From positions 7,222,001 through 7,286,000 of the forward strand of contig NC_135264.1 in the NCBI RefSeq assembly GCF_964204865.1: DNA of 64,000 nucleotides. Reading direction: 5' to 3'. The stretch's first letter is position 1; each line of letters begins with the position of its first letter. The DNA comes from Styela clava. Its lineage: Eukaryota > Chordata > Ascidiacea > Stolidobranchia > Styelidae. Position numbers and translations under genes: made by a program. The notes beneath the pieces were generated by a model that was given only the letters and a program-made list of their open reading frames with translations, was not told where the DNA came from and ran no database searches. This document shows positions 39,567-50,609 of the stretch, piece by piece.

Positions 39567-39647
39567 TTTTGTCGCCGTTTCACTCGATTTTGCTCTGTTT
39601 TCCAACAACTGCGAAATACAAATAGCCGAATACACTACTACTTTATC

Positions 39648-39766
39648 GCCTACAACCATACCACGTTGAATGCACCCGATCTTGTTCGATCTCGGAAGTT
39701 AAGCAATGTCGGGCTTGGTTAGTACTTGCATGGGTGACCGGCTGGGAATACCGAGTGTCGTAGGCT
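39648..39766 (+). rRNA. 5S rRNA copy 200
   Basis: C36T, C69T. Confidence 0.94.
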
Positions 39767-39847
39767 TTTCGTCGCCGTTTCATTCGATTTTGCTCTGTTT
39801 TCTAACAACTGGGAAATACAAATAGCCGAATAGACTACTACTTTATC

Positions 39848-39966
39848 GCCTACAACCATACCACGTCGAATGCACCCGATCTCGTTCGATCTCGGAAGTT
39901 AAGCAATGTCCGTCTCGGTTAGTACTTGCATGGGTGACCGGCTGGGAATACCGAGTGTCGTAGGCT
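39848..39966 (+). rRNA. 5S rRNA copy 201
   Basis: T20C, G64C, G66T. Confidence 0.92.
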
Positions 39967-40047
39967 TTTCGTCGCCGCTTCATTCGATTTTGCTCTGTTT
40001 TCCAACAACTGCAAAATACAAATAGCCGAATAGACTACTACTTTATC

Positions 40048-40166
40048 GCCTACAACCATACCACGTTGAATGCACCCGATCTCGTTCGATCTCGGAAGTT
40101 AAGCAATGTCGGGCTCGGTTAGTACTTGCATGGGTGACCGGCTGGGAATACCAAGTGTCGTAGGCT
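40048..40166 (+). rRNA. 5S rRNA copy 202
   Basis: G106A. Confidence 0.94.
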
Positions 40167-40247
40167 TTTCGTCGCCGTTTCATTCGATTTTGCTCTGTTT
40201 TCCAACAACTGCGAAATACAAATAGCCGAATAGACTACTACTTTATT

Positions 40248-40366
40248 GCCTACAACCATACCACGTTGAATGCACCCGATCTCGTTCGATCTCGGAAGTT
40301 AAGCAATGTCGGGCTCGGTTAGTACTTGCATGGGTGACCGGCTGGGAATACCGAGTGTCGTAGGCT
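40248..40366 (+). rRNA. 5S rRNA copy 203
   Basis: Gene matches consensus; T8 terminator and diverged spacer, +4. Confidence 0.95.
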
Positions 40367-40451
40367 TTTTTTTCGTCGCCGTTCCATTCGTTTTTTCTCT
40401 GTTTTCTAACAACTGCAAAATACAAATAGCAGAACAGACTACTACTTTATC

Positions 40452-40570
40452 GACTACAACCATACCACGTTGAATGCACCCGATCTCGTTCGATCTCGGA
40501 AGTTAAGCAATGTCGGGCTCGGTTAGTACTTGCATGGGTGACCGGCTGGGAATACCGAGTGTCGTAGGCT
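40452..40570 (+). rRNA. 5S rRNA copy 204
   Basis: C2A. Confidence 0.93.
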
Positions 40571-40651
40571 TTTCGTCGCCGCTTCATTCGATTTTGCTCT
40601 GTTTTCCAACAACTGCAAAATACAAATAGCCGAATAGACTACTACTTTATC

Positions 40652-40770
40652 GCCTACAACCATACCACGTTGAATGCACCCGATCTCGTTCGATCTCGGA
40701 AGTTAAGCAATGTCGGGCTCGGTTAGTACTTGCCTGGGTGACCGGCTGGGAATACCGAGTGTCGTAGGCT
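40652..40770 (+). rRNA. 5S rRNA copy 205
   Basis: A83C. Confidence 0.94.
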
Positions 40771-40851
40771 TTTCGTCGCCGTTTCATTCGATTTTGCTCT
40801 GTTTTCCAACAACTGCGAAATACAAATAGCCGAATAGACTACTACTTTATC

Positions 40852-40970
40852 GCCTACAACCATACCACGTTGAATGCACCCGATCTCGTTCGATCTCGGA
40901 AGTTAAGCAATGTCGGGCTCGGTTAGTACTTGCATGGGTGACCGGCTGGGAATACCGAGTGTCGTAGGCT
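40852..40970 (+). rRNA. 5S rRNA copy 206
   Basis: Matches consensus. Confidence 0.96.
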
Positions 40971-41051
40971 TTTCGTCGCCGTTTCATTCGATTTTGCTCT
41001 GTTTTCCAACAACTGCGAAATACAAATAGCCGAATAGACTACTACTTTATC

Positions 41052-41170
41052 GCCTACAACCATACCACGTTGAATGCACCCGATCTCGTTCGATCTCGGA
41101 AGTTAAGCAATGTCGGGCTCGGTTAGTACTTGCATGGGTGACAGGCTGGGAATACCGAGTGTCGTAGGCT
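41052..41170 (+). rRNA. 5S rRNA copy 207
   Basis: C92A; T5. Confidence 0.94.
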
Positions 41171-41251
41171 TTTTGTCGCCGTTTCATTCGATTTTGCTCT
41201 GTTTTCCAACAACTGCGAAATACAAATAGCCGAATAGACTACTACTTTATC

Positions 41252-41369
41252 GCCTACAACCATACCACGTTGAATGCACCCGATTTCGTTCGATCTCGAA
41301 GTTAAGCAATGTCGGGCTCGGTGAGTACTTGCATGGGTGACCGGCTGGGAATACCGAGTGTCGTAGGCT
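41252..41369 (+). rRNA. 5S rRNA copy 208 (1-nt deletion)
   Basis: C34T, one G of 47-48 lost, T73G. Confidence 0.87.
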
Positions 41370-41450
41370 TTTCGTCGCCGTTTCATTCGATTTTGCTCTG
41401 TTTTCCAACAACTGCAAAATACAAATAGCCGAATAGACTACTACTTTATC

Positions 41451-41569
41451 GCCTTAAACCATACCACGTTGAATGCACCCGATCTCGTTCGATCTCGGAA
41501 GTTAAGCAATGTCGGGCTCGGTTAGTACTTGCATGGGTGACCGGCTGGGAATACCGAGTGTCGTAGGCT
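41451..41569 (+). rRNA. 5S rRNA copy 209
   Basis: A5T, C6A, opening helix I. Confidence 0.92.
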
Positions 41570-41650
41570 TTTCGTCGCCGCTTCATTCGATTTTGCTCTG
41601 TTTTCCAACAACTGCAAAATACAAATAGCCGAATAGACTACTACTTTATC

Positions 41651-41769
41651 GCCTACAACCATACCACGTTGAATGCACCCGATCTCGTTCGATCTCGGAA
41701 GTTAAGCAATGTCGGGCTCGGTTAGTACTTGCCTGGGTGACCGGCTTGGAATACCGAGTGTCGTAGGCT
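41651..41769 (+). rRNA. 5S rRNA copy 210
   Basis: A83C, G97T. Confidence 0.93.
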
Positions 41770-41850
41770 TTTCGTCGCCGTTTCATTCGATTTTGCTCTG
41801 TTTTCCAACAACTGCGAAATACAAATAGCCGAATAGACTACTACTTTATC

Positions 41851-41969
41851 GCCTACAACCATACCACGTTGAATGCACCCGATCTCGTTCGATCTCGGAA
41901 GTTAAGCAATGTCGGGCTCGGTTAGTACTTGCATGGGTGACCGGCTGGGAATACCGAGTGTCGTAGGCT
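41851..41969 (+). rRNA. 5S rRNA copy 211
   Basis: Matches consensus; T5. Confidence 0.96.
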
Positions 41970-42050
41970 TTTTGTCGCCGTTTCATTCGATTTTGCTCTG
42001 TTTTCCAACAACTGCGAAATACAAATAGCCGAATAGACTACTACTTTATC

Positions 42051-42169
42051 GCCTACAACCATACCACGTTGAATGCACCCGATCTCGTTCGATCTCGGAA
42101 GTTAAGCAATGTCGGGCTCGGTTAGTACTTGCATGGGTGACCGGCTGGGAATACCGAGTGTCGTAGGCT
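42051..42169 (+). rRNA. 5S rRNA copy 212
   Basis: Matches consensus; T5. Confidence 0.96.
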
Positions 42170-42250
42170 TTTTGTCGCCGTTTCATTCGATTTTGCCCTG
42201 TTTTCTAACAACTGCAAAATACAAATAGCCGAATAGACTACTACTTTATC

Positions 42251-42369
42251 GCCTACAACCATACCACGTTGAATGCACCCGATCTCGTTCGATCTCGGAA
42301 GTTAAGCAATGTCGGGCTCGGTTAGTACTTGCATGGGTGACCGGCTGGGAATATCGAGTGTCGTAGGCT
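42251..42369 (+). rRNA. 5S rRNA copy 213
   Basis: C104T. Confidence 0.94.
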
Positions 42370-42450
42370 TTTCGTCGCCGTTTCATTCGATTTTGCTCTG
42401 TTTTCCAACAACTGCGAAATACAAATAGCCGAATAGACTACTACTTTATC

Positions 42451-42569
42451 GCCTACAACCATACCACGTTGAATGCACCCGTTATCGTTCGATCTCGGAA
42501 GTTAAGCAATGTCAGGCTCGGTTAGTACTTGCATGGGTGACCGGCTGGGAATACCGAGTGTCGTAGGCT
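42451..42569 (+). rRNA. 5S rRNA copy 214
   Basis: A32T, C34A, G64A. Confidence 0.93.
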
Positions 42570-42650
42570 TTTCGTCGCCGTTTCATTCGATTTTGCTCTG
42601 TTTTCCAACAACTGCGAAATACAAATAGCCGAATAGACTACTACTTTATC

Positions 42651-42769
42651 GCCTACAACCATACCACGTTGAATGCACCCGATCTCGTTCGATCTCGGAA
42701 GTTAAGCAATGTCGGGCTCGGTTAGTACTTGCATGGGTGACCGGCTGGGAATATCGAGTGTCGTAGGCT
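42651..42769 (+). rRNA. 5S rRNA copy 215
   Basis: C104T. Confidence 0.94.
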
Positions 42770-42850
42770 TTTCGTCGCCGTTTCATTCGATTTTGCTCTG
42801 TTTTCCAACAACTGCGAAATACAAATAGCCGAATAGACTACTACTTTATC

Positions 42851-42969
42851 GCCTACAACCATACCACGTTGAATGCACCCGTTATCGTTCGATCTCGGAA
42901 GTTAAGCAATGTCAGGCTCGGTTAGTACTTGCATGGGTGACCGGCTGGGAATACCGAGTGTCGTAGGCT
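42851..42969 (+). rRNA. 5S rRNA copy 216
   Basis: A32T, C34A, G64A. Confidence 0.93.
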
Positions 42970-43050
42970 TTTCGTCGCCGTTTCATTCGATTTTGCTCTG
43001 TTTTCCAACAACTGCGAAATACAAATAGCCGAATAGACTACTACTTTATC

Positions 43051-43159
43051 GCCTACAACCATACCACGTTGAATGCACTCGATCTCGGAAGTTAAGCAAT
43101 GTCGGGCTCGGTTAGTACTTGCATGGGTCACCGGCTGGGAATACCGAGTGTCGTAGGCT
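43051..43159 (+). pseudogene. 5S copy 217, short-T form, likely pseudogene
   Basis: 10-nt loss, G89C. The only complete short-T copy with a T4 instead of T5 terminator. Confidence 0.7.
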
Positions 43160-43240
43160 TTTCGTCGCCGTTTCATTCGATTTTGCTCTGTTTTCCAACA
43201 ACTGCGAAATACAAATAGCCGAATAGACTACTACTTTATC

Positions 43241-43349
43241 GCCTACAACCATACCACGTTGAATGCACTCGATCTCGGAAGTTAAGCAATGTCGGGCTCG
43301 GTTAGTACTTGCATGGGTGACCGGCTGGGAATACCGAGTGTCGTAGGCT
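43241..43349 (+). pseudogene. 5S copy 218, short-T form, likely pseudogene
   Basis: 10-nt loss; T5. Directly follows another short-T copy. Confidence 0.7.
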
Positions 43350-43430
43350 TTTTGTCGCCGTTTCATTCGATTTTGCTCTGTTTTCCAACAACTGCGAAAT
43401 ACAAATAGCCGAATAGACTACTACTTTATC

Positions 43431-43549
43431 GCCTACAACCATACCACGTTGAATGCACCCGTTATCGTTCGATCTCGGAAGTTAAGCAATGTCAGGCTCG
43501 GTTAGTACTTGCATGGGTGACCGGCTGGGAATACCGAGTGTCGTAGGCT
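43431..43549 (+). rRNA. 5S rRNA copy 219
   Basis: A32T, C34A, G64A. Confidence 0.93.
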
Positions 43550-43630
43550 TTTCGTCGCCGTTTCATTCGATTTTGCTCTGTTTTCCAACAACTGCGAAAT
43601 ACAAATAGCCGAATAGACTACTACTTTATC

Positions 43631-43749
43631 GCCTACAACCATACCACGTTGAATGCACCCGATCTCGTTCGATCTCGGAAGTTAAGCAATGTCGGGCTCG
43701 GTTAGTACTTGCATGGGTGACCGGCTGGGAATACCGAGTGTCGTAGGCT
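43631..43749 (+). rRNA. 5S rRNA copy 220
   Basis: Matches consensus. Confidence 0.96.
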
Positions 43750-43830
43750 TTTCGTCGCCGTTTCATTCGATTTTGCTCTGTTTTCCAACAACTGCGAAAT
43801 ACAAATAGCCGAATAGACTACTACTTTATC

Positions 43831-43949
43831 GCCTACAACCATACCACGTTGAATGCACCCGATCTCGTTCGATCTCGGAAGTTAAGCAATGTTGGGCTCG
43901 GTTAGTACTTGCATGGGTGACCGACTGGGAATACCGAGTGTCGTAGGCT
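43831..43949 (+). rRNA. 5S rRNA copy 221
   Basis: C63T, G94A. Confidence 0.93.
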
Positions 43950-44030
43950 TTTCGTCGCCGTTTCATTCAATTTTCCTCTGTTTTCCAACAACTGCGAAAT
44001 ACAAATAGCCGAATAGACTACTACTTTATC

Positions 44031-44149
44031 GCCTACAACCATACCACGTTGAATGCACCCGATCTCGTTCGATCTCGGAAGTTAAGCAATGTCGGGCTTG
44101 GTTAGTACTTGCATGGGTGACCGGCTGGGAATACTGAGTGTCGTAGGCT
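44031..44149 (+). rRNA. 5S rRNA copy 222
   Basis: C69T, C105T; both leave G-U pairs in helix V. Confidence 0.93.
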
Positions 44150-44230
44150 TTTCGTCGCCGTTTCATTCGATTTTGCTCTGTTTTCCAACAACTGCGAAAT
44201 ACAAATAGCCGAATAGACTACTACTTTATC

Positions 44231-44349
44231 GCCTACAACCATACCACGTTGAATGCACCCGTTATCGTTCGATCTCGGAAGTTAAGCAATGTCAGGCTCG
44301 GTTAGTACTTGCATGGGTGACCGGCTGGGAATACCGAGTGTCGTAGGCT
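44231..44349 (+). rRNA. 5S rRNA copy 223
   Basis: A32T, C34A, G64A. Confidence 0.93.
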
Positions 44350-44430
44350 TTTCGTCGCCGTTTCATTCGATTTTGCTCTGTTTTCCAACAACTGCAAAAT
44401 ACAAATAGCCGAATAGACTACTACTTTATC

Positions 44431-44549
44431 GCCTACAACCATACCACGTTGAATGCACCCGATCTCGTTCGATCTCGGAAGTTAAGCAATGTCGGGCTCG
44501 GTTAGTACTTGCATGGGTGACCGGCTGGGAATACCGAGTGTCGTAGGCT
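44431..44549 (+). rRNA. 5S rRNA copy 224
   Basis: Matches consensus. Confidence 0.96.
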
Positions 44550-44630
44550 TTTCGTCGCCGTTTCATTCGATTTTGCTCTGTTTTCCAACAACTGCGAAAT
44601 ACAAATAGCCGAATAGGCTACTACTTTATC

Positions 44631-44749
44631 GCCTACAACCATACCACGTTGAATGCACCCGATCTCGTTCGATCTCGGAAGTTAAGCAATGTTGGGCTCG
44701 GTTAGTACTTGCATGGGTGACCGACTGGGAATACCGAGTGTCGTAGGCT
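44631..44749 (+). rRNA. 5S rRNA copy 225
   Basis: C63T, G94A. Confidence 0.93.
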
Positions 44750-44830
44750 TTTCGTCGCCGTTTCATTCAATTTTGCTCTGTTTTCCAACAACTGCGAAAT
44801 ACAAATAGCCGAATAGACTACTACTTTATC

Positions 44831-44949
44831 GCCTACAACCATTCCACGTTGAATGCACCCGATCTCGTTCGATCTCGGAAGTTAGGCAATGTCGGGCTCG
44901 GTTAGTACTTGCATGGGTGACCGGCTGGGAATACCGAGTGTCGTAGGCT
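44831..44949 (+). rRNA. 5S rRNA copy 226
   Basis: A13T, A55G. Confidence 0.93.
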
Positions 44950-45030
44950 TTTCGTCGCCGTTTCATTCGATTTTGCTCTGTTTTCCAACAACTTCGAAAT
45001 ACAAATAGCCGAATAGACTACTACTTTATC

Positions 45031-45148
45031 GCCTACAACCATACCACGTTGAATGCACCCGATCTCGTCGATCTCGGAAGTTAAGCAATGTCGGGCTCGG
45101 TTAGTACTTGCATGGGTGACCGGCTGGGAATACCGAGTGTCGTAAGCT
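45031..45148 (+). rRNA. 5S rRNA copy 227 (1-nt deletion)
   Basis: One T of 38-39 lost, G116A; lacks the C67T usually seen with this deletion. Confidence 0.87.
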
Positions 45149-45229
45149 TTTCGTCGTCGTTTCATTCGATTTTGCTGTGTTTTCTAACAACTGCGAAATA
45201 CAAATAGCCGAATAGACTACTACTTCATT

Positions 45230-45348
45230 GCCTACAACCATACCACGTTGAATGCTCCCGATCTTGTTCGATCTCGGAAGTTAAGCAATGTCGGGCTTGG
45301 TTAGTACTTGCATGGGTGACCGGCTGGGAATACCGAGTGTCGTAGGCT
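45230..45348 (+). rRNA. 5S rRNA copy 228
   Basis: A27T, C36T, C69T. Confidence 0.93.
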
Positions 45349-45429
45349 TTTCGTCGCCGTTTCATTCGATTTTGCTCTGTTTTCTAACAACTGCGAAATA
45401 CAAATAGCCGAATAGACTACTACTTTATC

Positions 45430-45548
45430 GCCTACAACCATACCACGTTGAATGCACCCGATCTCAATCGATCTCGGAAGTTAAGCAATGTCGGGCTCGG
45501 TTAGTACTTGCATGGGTGACCGGCTGGGAATACCGAGTGTCGTAGGCT
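45430..45548 (+). rRNA. 5S rRNA copy 229
   Basis: G37A, T38A; T5. Confidence 0.93.
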
Positions 45549-45629
45549 TTTTGTCGCCGTTTCACTCGATTTTGCTCTGTTTTCCAACAACTGCGAAATA
45601 CAAATAGCCGAATACACTACTACTTTATC

Positions 45630-45748
45630 GGCTACAACCATACCACGTTGAATGCACCCGTTATCGTTCGATCTCGGAAGTTAAGCAATGTCGGGCTCGG
45701 TTAGTACTTGCATGGGTGACCGGCTGGGAATACCGAGTGTCGTAGGCT
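45630..45748 (+). rRNA. 5S rRNA copy 230
   Basis: C2G, A32T, C34A. Confidence 0.92.
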
Positions 45749-45829
45749 TTTCGTCGCCGTTTCATTCGATTTTGCTCTGTTTTCCAACAACTGCAAAATA
45801 CAAATAGCCGAATAGACTACTACTTTATC

Positions 45830-45948
45830 GCCTACAACCATACCACGTTGAATGCACCCGATCTCGTTCGATCTCGGAAGTTAAGCAATGTCGGGCTCGG
45901 TTAGTACTTGCATGGGTGACCTGCTGAGAATACCGAGTGTCGTAGGCT
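45830..45948 (+). rRNA. 5S rRNA copy 231
   Basis: G93T, G98A. Confidence 0.93.
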
Positions 45949-46029
45949 TTTCGTCGCCGTTTCATTCGATTTTGCTCTGTTTTCCAACAACTGCGAAATA
46001 CAAATAGCCGAATAGACTACTACTTTATC

Positions 46030-46138
46030 GCTTACAACCATACCACGTTGAATGCACTCGATCTCGGAAGTTAAGCAATGTCGGGCTCGGTTAGTACTTG
46101 CATGGGTGACCGGCTGGGAATACCGAGTGTCGTAGGCT
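46030..46138 (+). pseudogene. 5S copy 232, short-T form, likely pseudogene
   Basis: 10-nt loss, C3T; T5. Confidence 0.7.
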
Positions 46139-46219
46139 TTTTGTCGCCGTTTCATTCGATTTTGCTCTGTTTTCCAACAACTGCGAAATACAAATAGCCG
46201 AATAGACTACTACTTTATC

Positions 46220-46338
46220 GCCTACAACCATACCACGTTGAATGCACCCGTTATCGTTCGATCTCGGAAGTTAAGCAATGTCAGGCTCGGTTAGTACTTG
46301 CGTGGGTGACCGGCTGGGAATACCGAGTGTCGTAGGAT
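46220..46338 (+). rRNA. 5S rRNA copy 233
   Basis: A32T, C34A, G64A, A83G, C118A. Confidence 0.91.
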
Positions 46339-46419
46339 TTTCGTCGCCGTTTCATTCGATTTTGCTCTGTTTTCCAACAACTGCGAAATACAAATAGCCG
46401 AATAGACTACTACTTTATC

Positions 46420-46538
46420 GCCTACAACCATACCACGTTGAATGCACCCGATCTCGTTCGATCTCGGAAGTTAAGCAATGTCGGGCTCGGTTAGTACTTG
46501 CATGGGTGACCGGCTGGGAATACCGAGTGTCGTAGGCT
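46420..46538 (+). rRNA. 5S rRNA copy 234
   Basis: Matches consensus. Confidence 0.96.
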
Positions 46539-46619
46539 TTTCGTCGCCGTTTCATTCGATTTTGCTCTGTTTTCCAACAACTGCGAAATACAAATAGCCG
46601 AATAGACTACTACTTTATC

Positions 46620-46738
46620 GCCTACAACCATACCACGTCGAATGCACCCGATCTCGTTCGATCTCGGAAGTTAAGCAATGTCGGGCTCAGTTAGTACTTG
46701 CATGGGTGACCGGCTGGGAATACCGAGTGTCGTAGGCT
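46620..46738 (+). rRNA. 5S rRNA copy 235
   Basis: T20C, G70A. Confidence 0.93.
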
Positions 46739-46819
46739 TTTCGTCGCCGCTTCATTCGATTTTGCTCTGTTTTCCAACAACTGCAAAATACAAATAGCCG
46801 AATAGACTACTACTTTATC

Positions 46820-46938
46820 GCCTACAACCATACCACGTTGAATGCACCCGATCTCGTTCGATCTCGGAAGTTAAGCAATGTCGGGCTCGGTTAGTACTTG
46901 CATGGGTGACCGGCTGGGAATACCGAGTGTCGTAGGCT
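46820..46938 (+). rRNA. 5S rRNA copy 236
   Basis: Matches consensus. Confidence 0.96.
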
Positions 46939-47019
46939 TTTCGTCGCCGTTTCATTCGATTTTGCTCTGTTTTCCAACAACTGCGAAATAAAAATAGCCG
47001 AATAGACTACTACTTTATT

Positions 47020-47138
47020 GCCTACAACCATACCACGTTGAATGCACCCGATCTCGTTCGATCTCGGAAGTTAAGCAATGTCGGGCTCGGTTAGTACTTG
47101 CATGGGTGACCGGCTGGGAATACCGAGTGTCGTAGGAT
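47020..47138 (+). rRNA. 5S rRNA copy 237
   Basis: C118A. Confidence 0.94.
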
Positions 47139-47219
47139 TTTCGTCGCCGTTTCATTCGATTTTGCTCTGTTTTCCAACAACTGCGAAATACAAATAGCCG
47201 AATAGACTACTACTTTATC

Positions 47220-47338
47220 GCCTACAACCATACCACGTTGAATGCACCCGATCTCGTTCGATCTCGGAAGTTAAGCAATGTCGGGCTCGGTTAGTACTTG
47301 CATGGGTGACCGGCTGGGAATACCGAGTGTCGTAGGCT
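47220..47338 (+). rRNA. 5S rRNA copy 238
   Basis: Matches consensus. Confidence 0.96.
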
Positions 47339-47419
47339 TTTCGTCGCCGTTTCATTCGATTTTGCTCTGTTTTCTAACAACTGCGAAGTACAAATAGCCG
47401 AATAGACTACTACTTTATC

Positions 47420-47538
47420 GCCTACAACCATACCACGTTGAATGCACCCGATCTCGTTCGATCTCGGAAGTTAAGCAATGTCGGGCTCGGTTAGTACTTG
47501 CATGGGTGACCGGCTGGGAATACCGAGTGTCGTAGGCT
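47420..47538 (+). rRNA. 5S rRNA copy 239
   Basis: Matches consensus; T5. Confidence 0.96.
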
Positions 47539-47619
47539 TTTTGTAGCCGTTTCACTCGATTTTGCTCTGTTTTCCAACAACTGCGAAATACAAATAGCCG
47601 AAAACACTACTACTTTATC

Positions 47620-47738
47620 GCCTACAACCATACCACGTTGAATGCACCCGTTATCGTTCGATCTCGGAAGTTAAGCAATGTCGGGCTCGGTTAGTACTTG
47701 CATGGGTGACCGGCTGCGAATACCGAGTGTCGTAGGCT
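47620..47738 (+). rRNA. 5S rRNA copy 240
   Basis: A32T, C34A, G98C. Confidence 0.93.
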
Positions 47739-47819
47739 TTTCGTCGCCGTTTCATTCGATTTTGCTCTGTTTTCCAACAACTGCAAAATACAAATAGCCG
47801 AATAGACTACTACTTTATC

Positions 47820-47938
47820 GCCTACAACCATACCACGTTGAATGCACCCGATCTCGTTCGATCTCGGAAGTTAAGCAATGTCGGGCTCGGTTAGTACTTG
47901 CATGGGTGACCTGCTGAGAATACCGAGTGTCGTAGGCT
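47820..47938 (+). rRNA. 5S rRNA copy 241
   Basis: G93T, G98A. Confidence 0.93.
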
Positions 47939-48019
47939 TTTCGTCGCCGTTTCATTCGATTTTGCTCTGTTTTCCAACAACTGCGAAATACAAATAGCCG
48001 AATAGACTACTACTTTATC

Positions 48020-48128
48020 GCTTACAACCATACCACGTTGAATGCACTCGATCTCGGAAGTTAAGCAATGTCGGGCTCGGTTAGTACTTGCATGGGTGAC
48101 CGGCTGGGAATACCGAGTGTCGTAGGCT
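48020..48128 (+). pseudogene. 5S copy 242, short-T form, likely pseudogene
   Basis: 10-nt loss, C3T; T5. Confidence 0.7.
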
Positions 48129-48209
48129 TTTTGTCGCCGTTTCATTCGATTTTGCTCTGTTTTCCAACAACTGCGAAATACAAATAGCCGAATAGACTAC
48201 TACTTTATC

Positions 48210-48328
48210 GCCTACAACCATACCACGTTGAATGCACCCGTTATCGTTCGATCTCGGAAGTTAAGCAATGTCAGGCTCGGTTAGTACTTGCATGGGTGAC
48301 CGGCTGGGAATACCGAGTGTCGTAGGAT
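48210..48328 (+). rRNA. 5S rRNA copy 243
   Basis: A32T, C34A, G64A, C118A. Confidence 0.92.
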
Positions 48329-48409
48329 TTTCGTCGCCGTTTCATTCGATTTTGCTCTGTTTTCCAACAACTGCGAAATACAAATAGCCGAATAGACTAC
48401 TACTTTATC

Positions 48410-48528
48410 GCCTACAACCATACCACGTTGAATGCACCCGATCTCGTTCGATCTCGGAAGTTAAGCAATGTCGGGCTCGGTTAGTACTTGCATGGGTGAC
48501 CGGCTGGGAATACCGAGTGTCGTAGGCT
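48410..48528 (+). rRNA. 5S rRNA copy 244
   Basis: Matches consensus. Confidence 0.96.
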
Positions 48529-48609
48529 TTTCGTCGCCGTTTCATTCGATTTTGCTCTGTTTTCCAACAACTGCGAAATACAAATAGCCGAATAGACTAC
48601 TACTTTATC

Positions 48610-48728
48610 GCCTACAACCATACCACGTCGAATGCACCCGATCTCGTTCGATCTCGGAAGTTAAGCAATGTCGGGCTCGGTTAGTACTTGCATGGGTGAC
48701 CGGCTGGGAATACCGAGTGTCGAAGGCT
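48610..48728 (+). rRNA. 5S rRNA copy 245
   Basis: T20C, T114A. Confidence 0.93.
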
Positions 48729-48809
48729 TTTCGTCGCCGCTTCATTCGATTTTGCTCTGTTTTCCAACAACTGCAAAATACAAATAGCCGAATAGACTAC
48801 TACTTTATC

Positions 48810-48928
48810 GCCTACAACCATACCACGTTGAATGCACCCGATCTCGTTCGATCTCGGAAGTTAAGCAATGTCGGGCTCGGTTAGTACCTGCATGGGTGAC
48901 CGGCTGGGAATACCGAGTGTCGTAGGCT
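48810..48928 (+). rRNA. 5S rRNA copy 246
   Basis: T79C. Confidence 0.94.
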
Positions 48929-49009
48929 TTTCGTCGCCGTTTCATTCGATTTTGCTCTGTTTTCCAACAACTGCGAAATAAAAATAGCCGAATAGACTAC
49001 TACTTTATT

Positions 49010-49128
49010 GCCTACAACCATACCACGTTGAATGCACCCGATCTCGTTCGATCTCGGAAGTTAAGCAATGTCGGGCTCGGTTAGTACTTGCATGGGTGAC
49101 CAGCTGGGAATACCGAGTGTCGTAGGCT
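49010..49128 (+). rRNA. 5S rRNA copy 247
   Basis: G93A. Confidence 0.94.
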
Positions 49129-49209
49129 TTTCGTCGCCGTTTCATTCGATTTTGCTCTGTTTTCCAACAACTGCGAAATACAAATAGCCGAATAAACTAC
49201 TACTTTATC

Positions 49210-49328
49210 GCCTACAACCATACCACGTCGAATGCACCCGATCTCGTTCGATCTCGGAAGTTAAGCAATGTCGGGCTCAGTTAGTACTTGCATGGGTGAC
49301 CGGCTGGGAATACCGAGTGTCGTAGGCT
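49210..49328 (+). rRNA. 5S rRNA copy 248
   Basis: T20C, G70A. Confidence 0.93.
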
Positions 49329-49409
49329 TTTCGTCGCCGCTTCATTCGATTTTGCTCTGTTTTCCAACAACTGCAAAATACAAATAGCCGAATAGACTAC
49401 TACTTTATC

Positions 49410-49528
49410 GCCTACAACCATACCACGTTGAATGCACCCGATCTCGTTCGATCTCGGAAGTTAAGCAATGTCGGGCTCGGTTAGTACTTGCATGGGTGAC
49501 CGGCTGGGAATACCGAGTGTCGTAGGCT
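49410..49528 (+). rRNA. 5S rRNA copy 249
   Basis: Matches consensus. Confidence 0.96.
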
Positions 49529-49609
49529 TTTCGTCGCCGTTTCATTCGATTTTGCTCTGTTTTCCAACAACTGCGAAATAAAAATAGCCGAATAGACGAC
49601 TACTTTATT

Positions 49610-49728
49610 GCCTACAACCATACCACGTTGAATGCACCCGATCTCGTTCGATCTCGGAATTTAAGCAATGTCGGGCTCGGTTAGTACTTGCATGGGTGAC
49701 CGGCTGGGAATACCGAGTGTCGTAGGAT
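49610..49728 (+). rRNA. 5S rRNA copy 250
   Basis: G51T, C118A. Confidence 0.93.
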
Positions 49729-49809
49729 TTTCGTCGCCGTTTCATTCGATTTTGCTCTGTTTTCCAACAACTGCGAAATACAAATAGCCGAATAGACTAC
49801 TACTTTATC

Positions 49810-49928
49810 GCCTACAACCATACCACGTTGAATGCACCCGATCTCGTTCGATCTCGGAAGTTAAGCAATGTCGGGCTCGGTTAGTACTTGCATGGGTGAC
49901 CGGCTGGGAATACCGAGTGTCGTAGGCT
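49810..49928 (+). rRNA. 5S rRNA copy 251
   Basis: Matches consensus. Confidence 0.96.
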
Positions 49929-50009
49929 TTTCGTCGCCGTTTCATTCGATTTTGCTCTGTTTTCTAACAACTGCGAAGTACAAATAGCCGAATAGACTAC
50001 TACTTTATC

Positions 50010-50128
50010 GCCTACAACCATACCACGTTGAATGCACCCGATCTCGTTCGATCTCGGAAGTTAAGCAATGTCGGGCTCGGTTAGTACTTGCATGGGTGAC
50101 CGGCTGGGAATACCGAGTGTCGTAGGCT
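50010..50128 (+). rRNA. 5S rRNA copy 252
   Basis: Matches consensus; T5. Confidence 0.96.
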
Positions 50129-50209
50129 TTTTGTCGCCGTTTCACTCGATTTTGCTCTGTTTTCCAACAACTGCGAAATACAAATAGCCGAAAACACTAC
50201 TACTTTATC

Positions 50210-50328
50210 GCCTACAACCATACCACGTTGAATGCACCCGTTATCGTTCGATCTCGGAAGTTAAGCAATGTCGGGCTCGGTTAGTACTTGCATGGGTGAC
50301 CGGCTGCGAATACCGAGTGTCGTAGGCT
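50210..50328 (+). rRNA. 5S rRNA copy 253
   Basis: A32T, C34A, G98C. Confidence 0.93.
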
Positions 50329-50409
50329 TTTCGTCGCCGTTTCATTCGATTTTGCTCTGTTTTCCAACAACTGCAAAATACAAATAGCCGAATAGACTAC
50401 TACTTTATC

Positions 50410-50528
50410 GCCTACAACCATACCACGTTGAATGCACCCGATCTCGTTCGATCTCGGAAGTTAAGCAATGTCGGGCTCGGTTAGTACTTGCATGGGTGAC
50501 CTGCTGAGAATACCGAGTGTCGTAGGCT
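50410..50528 (+). rRNA. 5S rRNA copy 254
   Basis: G93T, G98A. Confidence 0.93.
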
Positions 50529-50609
50529 TTTCGTCGCCGTTTCATTCGATTTTGCTCTGTTTTCCAACAACTGCGAAATACAAATAGCCGAATAGACTAC
50601 TACTTTATC

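Larger units (their letters stand above)
38859..40247 (+). repeat. Segmental repeat G2 (copies 196-202)
   Basis: Partner of 36670-38058. Its first unit carries C3T, absent from the partner, and may be chimeric. Confidence 0.92.
45830..47219 (+). repeat. Segmental repeat H1 (copies 231-237)
   Basis: Matches 47820-49209 at a 1,990-bp offset. Copies 235-241 also match 248-254 at 2,590 bp. Confidence 0.88.
47820..49209 (+). repeat. Segmental repeat H2 (copies 241-247)
   Basis: Partner of 45830-47219, with scattered private changes such as T114A, T79C and G93A. Confidence 0.88.
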